DNA from: Crotalaria pallida
Taxonomy: Eukaryota > Streptophyta > Magnoliopsida > Fabales > Fabaceae
Direction: 5' to 3'
Assembly (NCBI GenBank): GCA_037953625.1
Contig: CM075650.1
Location: 147,651,206-147,715,205, forward strand
DNA length: 64,000 nucleotides
The notes under the pieces are model-generated. The model ran no database searches. It saw only the letters and a list, made by a program, of their open reading frames with translations, and was not told the origin of the DNA. Of the stretch, positions 56,906 through 64,000 are shown one piece after another (position 1 is the first letter of the stretch; every line of letters starts with the position of its first letter). A program made the position numbers and the translations under genes.

Positions 56906-56962
<57 letters not shown>
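56906..56962. repeat. (TCA)n microsatellite in the 5' leader of the ILR1-like gene
   Basis: Nineteen or so TCA/CAT units end 15 bp before the ATG at 56977. It is probably transcribed as 5' UTR. The polyhistidine frame it creates has no good start and is not a gene. Confidence 0.8.
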
Positions 56963-56963
<1 letters not shown>

Positions 56964-56976
56964 ATTCAATTAAGAA

Positions 56977-59900
56977 ATGGGTGCATCGTGTTTGATAGCG
57001 ATCACCATTCATATCTTTCTTCTCTTTTCGTCATTATCCTTATCCTCCTCATCCTCCAATGCCGACGATGATGTCTACGCCAAAGAGATTCTAAGCGCAT
57101 CCCATAACGAGAAAGATTGGTTGGTAAAAGTGAGAAGGGAGATTCATGAACACCCCGAGTTAGCTTTTGAAGAACACAACACAAGTGCTCTTCTCCGAAG
57201 GGAGCTTCATAAGCTTGGCATACCTTACATATACCCAGTTGCCAGAACCGGTATCGTTGCTCAAGTTGGGTCTGGTTCTCGTCCCATCGTTGCTCTTCGT
57301 GCTGACATGGATGCTCTGCCCTTGCAGGTAAACCCTTTCGTGACTCTTTTTCACCAACCAATTCTCAAAAAATGAATTTTTTTTAAGGGAGATGAGGAGA
57401 AACTACAATATCGGAGTTGGGTACTGCCCTTTTCATTCCAAATTTTTTGGCTTTTAGGTTTGGGAACACATTTTAAGAAATGATGAATTATTGTAAGTTT
57501 TATATGCGTTTCGTCTAAAATGTACTTATTTAATTTTTATTGAAAATTGTAATAGCATTTAATTTTTATTAAGAAAGTGTGTCAATTAATTAAAGTATAG
57601 TAGTTTAAGGATAAAGGAGAAGATAAAAGTAGAATTAACGATTAGTAAAAAAAATGATTGAATGAAGGGTTAAAATTGGGAAATAAAAACGAGGATTGTG
57701 CGTTGAAATTGTAAAAAGACAAAAGTTAAGGATTAGAAAAAAAAAAAAAAAAAAAGCTTAAGATCAAAAGATATGGAAAGAAGAGAGTAGCATTTATGTC
57801 ACTCTGAGGCTGTTTCCAGAAGTTCTTTAACTCCCTCTAAGTAAATTATTGTTCCTTTTTAGTCATTTCAATTGAAATTTTCTAGTTCCGCTCTTGATTA
57901 GATACTTGAATGACTTTATTATATCTGTAACAAACTTTGTGCTTTCCCTTTAGAATCTTGTTTTGAAATATACTGCTATACTTTGGTATTGTGATTGTTA
58001 GTGATGCTCACAGGAGCTTGTTGAGTGGGAACACAAGAGCAAAATTGATGGCAGAATGCATGGATGTGGACATGATGCTCACACAACGATGCTGCTTGGT
58101 GCTGCAAAGTTGTTGAATCAACGGAGAGACAAACTGAAGGTTCTTCTCAAATTCTGAGTTTGCTAATTTTAGTGGATCTGTCAATTTTGTCTCGTTAAGG
58201 TGATGCAGATGATGCTTAACACCCATGCATCAAAATTTAATCATTCATAGAGTCAGAATTAAGAACCCAAGTCCCTAAATTAATAGTACAATCACAGAAT
58301 TCTTGGATTTTGGGTATGTTGCCTATATATCTGTCATTTTCCCGAGAAAATACTGTAGTGAGGAGAATTTATGAATTCCTTTAAGCAATCTGTGCTACTA
58401 ATTCATTTCCGGAGGTTTAAGTATTGCTAAGATCATTAGCTTGCTCGTGTAGGGTGATTATGGTACAATAAAATCATATTGAGCACCAAGTGGCAAGTGA
58501 TTAATTCTATTCTATCAATCACCAAATGGCCCAACTTTTTGCAGAGCATTTTCCATAATATGTTATTCCTCTTTTACTTGAGGTGCTGAAATATGCACAA
58601 CTACTCAAAATCTGTTAATTTAAGACCGTTCCCTTACACTTTTGATATTAAAGGGAACTGTGAGACTTATTTTCCAACCAGCTGAAGAGGGATGTAGAGG
58701 TGCCTCTCAAATGATAAAAGATGGAGCTCTTCAAGATGCAGAAGCAATTTTTGGTGTTCATATTGATAATAAAACACCTACTGGAGCTATAAAATCCAGT
58801 CCGGGGCCTATAACAGCTGCTGGATGTGTCTTTGATGTAAAAATTGTTGGAGTTGGTGGACATGCTGCATCACCGCACGAAAATGTGGATCCTGTGCTGG
58901 CTACATCATTTGCAATATTGGCGCTGCAACAACTTGTCTCAAGGGAAACTGATCCTCTTCATAGCCATGTATGCGCTACTCTCAATCTTGACTTTCCTGA
59001 GAAGAATTATTTAGAGGATTTATTTGCAACAAATTTGAATGAGAAACATTCCAAAACTCTCTTTAAGTCCATTGCTGTGAACTGGCTTCATGCATCCTCT
59101 TTTTCTTCCCTGTCTTTTCTTGTTGGCATCTGGTTGTTTGACATGGTTAGACGGTTTGCTTATGCTATTTCATTTCTGATAGCTTTCAACTATTCTTTTT
59201 AGCTATCTGAAAGGGAAATTCATTAGATGATTATAACAATAGCTTGTAAAATTGCTATTTTGATGTAACAATGTCCCCTGACTACCATATATTGGCCTCA
59301 GGTTGTATCAGTTACCTTTGTCAAAGGTGGGACTGCATTAAACGCGATCCCATCCTATGTTAAATTTGGAGGCACTCTGAGGAGCCTGACAACTAAAGGC
59401 CTGTACCATTTGAGAGAGCGACTAAAGGAGGTATGCATGATAACTAGTTCGATCATTAATATCAATCAGAAACTTTGGGCGGTTATATTTTATATGCAGT
59501 TTGCATCATCTTCATGATTTAGTACAGATCACTTTTGTTTGATTACCAACTCATTTTCCCTTGGATCCTTTTTAAGTTGCATCTGTTTCCATTTATGCAT
59601 GAATGTATTTCTTTGTTGTCAAGAGAAAATACACAAAGGATATATACTTGTGATATATATGCTTGCAGCTTTTTACAATACTCAGTTTTCTTTCCTCAAT
59701 AAATAAAATACTATTCCAGTATTCCTTGATAGTTTTATACTTCTTGATTGGATTTCCATTGTTTTCTGTCTTCAACTATTTTTTCAGCTGTGAAGTTTGA
59801 TTAAGTATAATGCATGTCAAAGTCAAGCTGTCCTTGAGCTATAATTCACACATTATATTCCTCCTTTGTTTGCATGCTTATTTCACTGCATTGGTCCTTG

Positions 59901-60429
59901 ACCCAAGACTTTGATGGTTCATTTGCATTTGTATTCTTTTGTGTGTGGTAATATAAGGATGGATAGTACAAATGCTTTGTTTCAATGAACTTTAACTTAT
60001 GTTGTTAGGAAAAACTTGCAGGTTATTGAAGGACAAGCAGCCGTGCACAGATGTAAAGCATATGTTCATTTCAAAGAAGAAGACTTCACCCCTTATCCTC
60101 CTGTTGTCAATGATAATGATTTACATTTGCATGTGAAAAGAGTTGGCCAACTTCTCCTTGGTTCAGACAATGTCCATGCAGCTGAGAAGGTGATGGCAGG
60201 TGAAGACTTCGCATTTTATCAAGAATTAGTTCCAGGAGCATTTTATACCATTGGAATCAGAAATGAGAAAGTGGGATCAATTCACTCCCCACATTCCCCT
60301 TTCTTCTTTCTAGATGAGGAGGTTCTTCCAATTGGGGCAGCACTGCACACTGCTGTTGCTGAGTTGTATTTAAAAGAGCACACTACAACAACAACAACAA
60401 CCACGACGACGACCGAGCACACTGTTTAG
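56977..60429 (+). CDS. ILR1-like IAA-amino acid amidohydrolase, five exons
   Basis: Exons 56977-57327, 58014-58139, 58654-58968, 59302-59430 and 60022-60429 join in phase through GT..AG introns to 442 codons, the usual family length. A hydrophobic N-terminus (MGASCLIAITIHIFLLFSSL) looks like a signal peptide for ER entry. The M20 dinuclear-metal peptidase motifs are present. Cys135 and His137 lie in HGCGHDAHTT, Glu170 and Glu171 in QPAEEG, and His195 in GVHI. The dimerisation domain has VGVGGHAASPHENVDP, and HSPHS near 395-398 supplies the last His ligand. Family members release free auxin from amino-acid conjugates. The C-terminus is TTTTTTTTTTTEHTV in place of the KDEL/HDEL seen in several relatives. 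No lesion was seen. Substrate preference cannot be told from sequence. Confidence 0.93.
60384..60417. repeat. (ACA/ACG)n tract encoding poly-Thr at the hydrolase C-terminus
   Basis: ACAACAACAACAACAACC followed by ACG/ACC codons encodes eleven Thr between two EHT motifs. The pseudogene copy lacks it (ends LNEHTI), so it looks like a recent microsatellite expansion. Confidence 0.75.
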
Positions 60430-61885
60430 CAAAAATTAGACTCACTTATTATTGCTGCTGCATGTATTCATTACATGTGCAATAGCAACTTGTTATTGTA
60501 AAAGATCAGAGAGTGAATCTTGATCTTGATTTTTAAGTGATCAACATTAAAACATATATGCATGTAATTTTTTGTAAGTGGCTATATTACCACTTACCAC
60601 TATGCAACTTTTTTTTTATATATATATAAGACAAATCTTACCAAATGTACAATTGAAAAAACCATAGCAGGTAAAAGCTAGCTAATACTGATTCTAAGGA
60701 TCACCACCCAAAAGTCCCTGATACAATAAAGTGAGACATTCCTGAAAAATATACCATATTGAACGTACGTGAGATAAGAAAAAGCCATGATCCTCGTCAC
60801 CGTAAGATCACATAGTCTATTTTTTGCTAAGTGCGTGCCATGCCCAAATCTCTCTCACTCGTATCTAATATGTGAATTGTTATTAGAATACCTTTACATT
60901 AATATTAGAATAACTTTACAGCTGAAACAATATTAAGGTATCGTATGGTATCATTGACAGTAAACAGCACCTCTCTGTGCACTTTCATTTTATTTTTTCA
61001 GGCCATGTTTGGATGGTCCAAATTAAAGATAGAAAACTTTTTCCAGGTCAAATTAGGTGCAAGGTTGTCAAGGCCATCTAAGATTCATCACCAAATTCAA
61101 AGTCCATGCTCAGAATAAATCTCCTCTATATTTGTAAGGGCCGATCGCGATGCAATTACAATTTTGTGGTTTAGTTAAGAAATATTATCATCAATTAGAG
61201 ACAATCTTGTTCGAGTTTATGATCATTATAGGTGGCAAAGCTTTTCCTATCATGATTCGCTAGGTCCAATGTGGTCGGGTGGATCCCAGGTTCTATATAT
61301 TAAAAAAAAAAAAAAAGGTTTAAACTCAATTGCGTTCTTAGGACTCGAATTCGAGATTTCCAAGATCTTTAATTAAGCTAGAACAACTCCTGCCAATTGA
61401 TCATCTAAGCGCTTGATGGTAGATGCAAAACTTTTAACAGCAAAAAGAGAAAATTCAAGAATATTGCAGAATTTACTTACTGACTGATAGTGATAGAGAT
61501 TAGAGAACGATGGATTCAATTCCATGATTCCCATCATCCCTTGAGAGTGGTGCCTTTGGACCAGCCAGATTCTAATTTTTATCTTTATTAATATCTCTGC
61601 TAGCTTTTTAACTGAAAATAACAGAGTGGACGCATGAGATTTTTCCAATTGGGTGATTGATTGACCTTTCACAAGCTAATTATGTGTCCATTATAAAACA
61701 ACGACATTGATGAATGATGAGCAAATGGCTAGAAGCCGAGAGTCCTATGACAATCATATCATGGATTCATGATTAAGAATAATGGACCGACATATATTTT
61801 GAACCAAGAATCATAGGTATTAGGATTTTTTGTATGATTGCTTTGCTAAACAAGCTAAGCAACCATCCAGATTCTTCTTAAGTCT
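60430..61885. other. 3' flank of the hydrolase gene and AT-rich intergenic DNA
   Basis: The first 150 bp match the flank of the pseudogene (TGTATTCATTACATGT). The rest has no supported gene. A minus-strand 99-codon frame (61373-61672) has no recognisable domain. Confidence 0.4.
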
Positions 61886-61887
61886 TA

Positions 61888-62184
61888 CTCCCTCCATTTC
61901 ACTTTAAGTGTCTTTTTGGACTTTTGCACGTAGATTAAGAAAGTGTTGATTATGATGATTATTGTAAGTTATAAGTGTATTTTGTCAAAAATACCCCTAT
62001 TTAATATTTTTATTTTGTCAATGCATCATTACTAGTATTACAAATTTCAAAAACTAAAACAACATTAAATGTAAGGGTAAATAAGGAAAAACAGTATTAA
62101 ATGTTGCCTAGATTTGGTAGAAAGACACTTATTTTGAAACAAAATTTTGATCTTAAAAAGATACTTAAAGTGAAACGAAGGGAG
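61888..62184. mobile_element. Stowaway-like MITE, family A
   Basis: Ends CTCCCTCCATTTCACTTTAAG and the complement CTTAAAGTGAAACGAAGGGAG, flanked by TA on both sides, 297 bp. The same family starts again at 63953. Confidence 0.88.
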
Positions 62185-62403
62185 TAACTAGGTCCAAGCT
62201 AACATATTTATGATTTTTTAATAACTTTCTTTTCAGTGTGTTGGCAATCAACCAATCACATTTTACCCACGTGATCAAAATCTACCCACCCCTTTGGATC
62301 CTAAGGAAGGAGAATTACTCTGTTACTTTTTTTAAAATACTTTGGATCGTAAGCTAAAATTATAGTGTTAAAATACTTTTTTAAAGTTCAAGAAAAGTAA
62401 CTA

Positions 62404-62675
62404 TTCCCTCCGTTTCATATGTAATGTTCTCTTAGCATTTATACTATGTTTCATAAGTCATGTTTTTTTATAAACCCAATACATAATTAATGCTATTTTT
62501 TCAAACACACCCCTATTTATTACACTTTCTTTTTCACTTTCAATACCTTTCTCTCTCTTCAATAATGATTATATAGGGGCATTATAGTCAAAATACAACA
62601 AATCCTTACATTATTTAACCATTTCTTAAAACCCGTGTGTAACCTTAAAACGCACTACTTATGAAACTTAGGGAG
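62404..62675. mobile_element. Stowaway-like MITE, family B
   Basis: Starts TTCCCTCCGTTTCATATG and ends ATGAAACTTAGGGAG, flanked by TA, about 272 bp. Confidence 0.8.
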
Positions 62676-62769
62676 TATTTCCTTAATCTTTGTAAAGTAG
62701 TTAAGTGTGACCTATGACAAGGAGTATTAGTTTTAGGGAAATGCTTTAAGTAACTAAGTATAGTAAATA

Positions 62770-63051
62770 CTCCCTCCTGCTTAAAATATAAGCAATAAAA
62801 AACACATTTTATTTGGTTTAAAATATAAGCAAAAGTAACTAATCTTTTTAAATTTTATTTCATTCTCAATGCTACTTTATTAAAATATACCTAGAAAATT
62901 GTTTTCTCATTTAATTTTTGTTTGATTCTCAATACTACTTTCCTAAAATACCTCTATTTTTTATAAATTTGAGAAAATTAAATACAATCAACTAACATTC
63001 TTAATAAGTGTGAAAGTAGTTGAATTTGCTTATAATGTATACCGGAGGATG
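62770..63051. mobile_element. Stowaway-like MITE, family C
   Basis: Starts CTCCCTCCTGCTTAAAATATAA and ends TTATAATGTATACCGGAGGATG, flanked by TA. It is related to the unit ending at about 42015 and to the degenerate copy near 56330. Confidence 0.8.
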
Positions 63052-63053
63052 TA

Positions 63054-63423
63054 AGTATTGAAAAATGGAGCATTTGAGATTTTTGAAAGAGAAAATAATG
63101 CTGATTTATGGCATTTTTTCTACATTTAGTAACCTTAATAGTGTTAGGACACTTATCACCAAAACCCTTAATTTTACAAGCAATATGTAAGCGATTTTTC
63201 ATATCCCCACGTTTTAGCATCCCAACGTCATGAAATGATGAAAATGTGAAATGTGTTGCTTCAGCTCTAATTCGCAATTCATGCAGAAAGATGAACTTTT
63301 TTTTTCAAATAAAAAATTATGTTCAAGTAGTGTTCAAGTTAATAACTTGAGCGTATTTCAATTAATTCATCCACCTTTTCAATCTCGTTAAAGAAGGTCA
63401 TCAAAGGCCCAACATTAGAAGAT
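63054..63423. other. non-coding stretch
   Basis: A minus-strand 99-codon frame overlaps this and MITE C. It has no motif and is probably fortuitous. Confidence 0.3.
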
Positions 63424-63575
63424 GACCGATGATATAAATCAACCTACGTATCAATCTATACCACAAGAATATTACATGTGTCACTTGTTAACCAATTAAT
63501 GGTAAGCAAGTGATACATCCACTTGTTTTATGATGTAATAGGTTGATTTGTAGGCTCATTTCATAGGTCTCTAAA
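63424..63575. mobile_element. small foldback MITE, relative of 42950-43095
   Basis: AAATCAACCTACGTATCAA, TATACCACAAGAAT and TGTGTCACTTGTTA on the left pair with ACTTGTTTTATGATGTAATA and GGTTGATTTGTAGG on the right. Confidence 0.55.
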
Positions 63576-63952
63576 TCATTTTTGTTAGAAGATATATAAC
63601 ATTTCTTATAACATGAGGCCAAATTATTCACAAAATTTAAATTCAAACATGTAATCACATGCATATCAATATATCACACATCACTCATCTACTCCAGACC
63701 AATCCCTTGGTTTGTGCTAAAAGAGAGTTCAAAATTCTAATTCCAGTAAATCTCATTTTAAGAAATCAAAATTTTGTTTGAGATCACATTCATGAAATAT
63801 GCCTCATTTGATTGGTATGTATCTGCGTATTATCCATAGTTTAAGCTTGAGTGGGATAGCTTAATGCATGAGCAATTTCATTATGTCCGGTCACTATTTG
63901 ATTTGATTTGATTAGTTCATCTCAATTTTTAGATATAATTCATAACAAAGTA
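63576..63952. other. non-coding stretch
   Basis: AT-rich, no coding or repeat signal identified. Confidence 0.3.
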
Positions 63953-64000
63953 CTCCCTCCGTTTCACTTTAAGTGTCTTTTTGGATTTTTGCACATAGAT
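63953..64000. mobile_element. Stowaway-like MITE, family A, cut by the window end
   Basis: CTCCCTCCGTTTCACTTTAAG and the following GTGTCTTTTTGGATTTTTGC match the start of 61888-62184 almost base for base. A TA precedes it. Confidence 0.8.

Noticed and set aside
56889..57071. Frame with a long polyhistidine run
   Set aside because: It comes from the TCA microsatellite, has no ATG start and overlaps the signal-peptide exon of the hydrolase in another frame.
61373..61672. 99-codon minus-strand frame downstream of the hydrolase
   Set aside because: No domain, no promoter or splice context and composition like the surrounding non-coding DNA.
62978..63277. 99-codon minus-strand frame
   Set aside because: It overlaps the end of a Stowaway MITE and has no protein-like motif.

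Overview
This is a nuclear, AT-rich, repeat-dense plant window. Intron-containing genes with GT..AG junctions, Stowaway and Mutator-type elements, Ty3/gypsy elements of the Tat and chromovirus lineages and an ILR1-like hydrolase all point to a dicot. A papilionoid legume is my best guess, but that is inference. I see no rRNA, tRNA, CRISPR or bacterial-type operon. The only host gene that looks complete is an ILR1-like auxin-conjugate amidohydrolase at 56977-60429 (five exons, 442 codons).

Layout. (1) 1-3153: an inverted-repeat element, a LINE remnant and a second foldback. (2) 3154-28614: a Tat-lineage Ty3/gypsy element on the minus strand, about 14 kb without its insert, with LTRs of about 1.69 kb. 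Its RT is split by an 11,452-bp, very young chromovirus (11299-22750, plus strand) with a 1440-codon intact gag-pol, 3.4-kb LTRs and a perfect TAATA target duplication. Between its pol and 3' LTR the Tat element carries an antisense, intron-bearing plant-mobile-domain (PMD) plus coiled-coil gene. (3) 28615-33937: AT-rich DNA with small foldback elements and an orphan last exon of a WAT1/EamA-type transporter. (4) 33947-40471: a Mutator-like element with 0.8-kb terminal inverted repeats and a perfect 9-bp target duplication. It holds a FAR1-type DNA-binding/transposase remnant joined to a ULP1-like protease remnant, and a probable solo LTR sits in its right TIR. (5) 40539-41628: a composite foldback with an 11-bp flanking repeat. 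(6) 41700-49814: a broken duplicate of the ILR1-like gene, rearranged by an inversion that also split an older gypsy element. (7) 50142-55396: a decayed chromovirus with 380-bp LTRs just downstream of that pseudogene. (8) 56977-60429: the intact ILR1-like gene. (9) 61888-64000: a cluster of Stowaway-like MITEs.

How it fits together. Most of the window is nested transposon insertion, and relative ages can be read from it. A TIR-bounded segment holding a LINE piece and a foldback was interrupted by the Tat element (LTRs differ by roughly 3.5% by eye), which was later interrupted by the chromovirus (LTRs differ by roughly 0.5%). The ILR1-like pair shares exons, introns and 3' flank, and probably the 5' MITE cluster. 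It is best read as a local duplication in which one copy decayed. The candidates for less-described biology are the antisense intron-bearing PMD gene inside the Tat element, the gene-like leader and open reading frame inside the chromovirus LTR, and the FAR1/ULP1 junction in the Mutator-like element.
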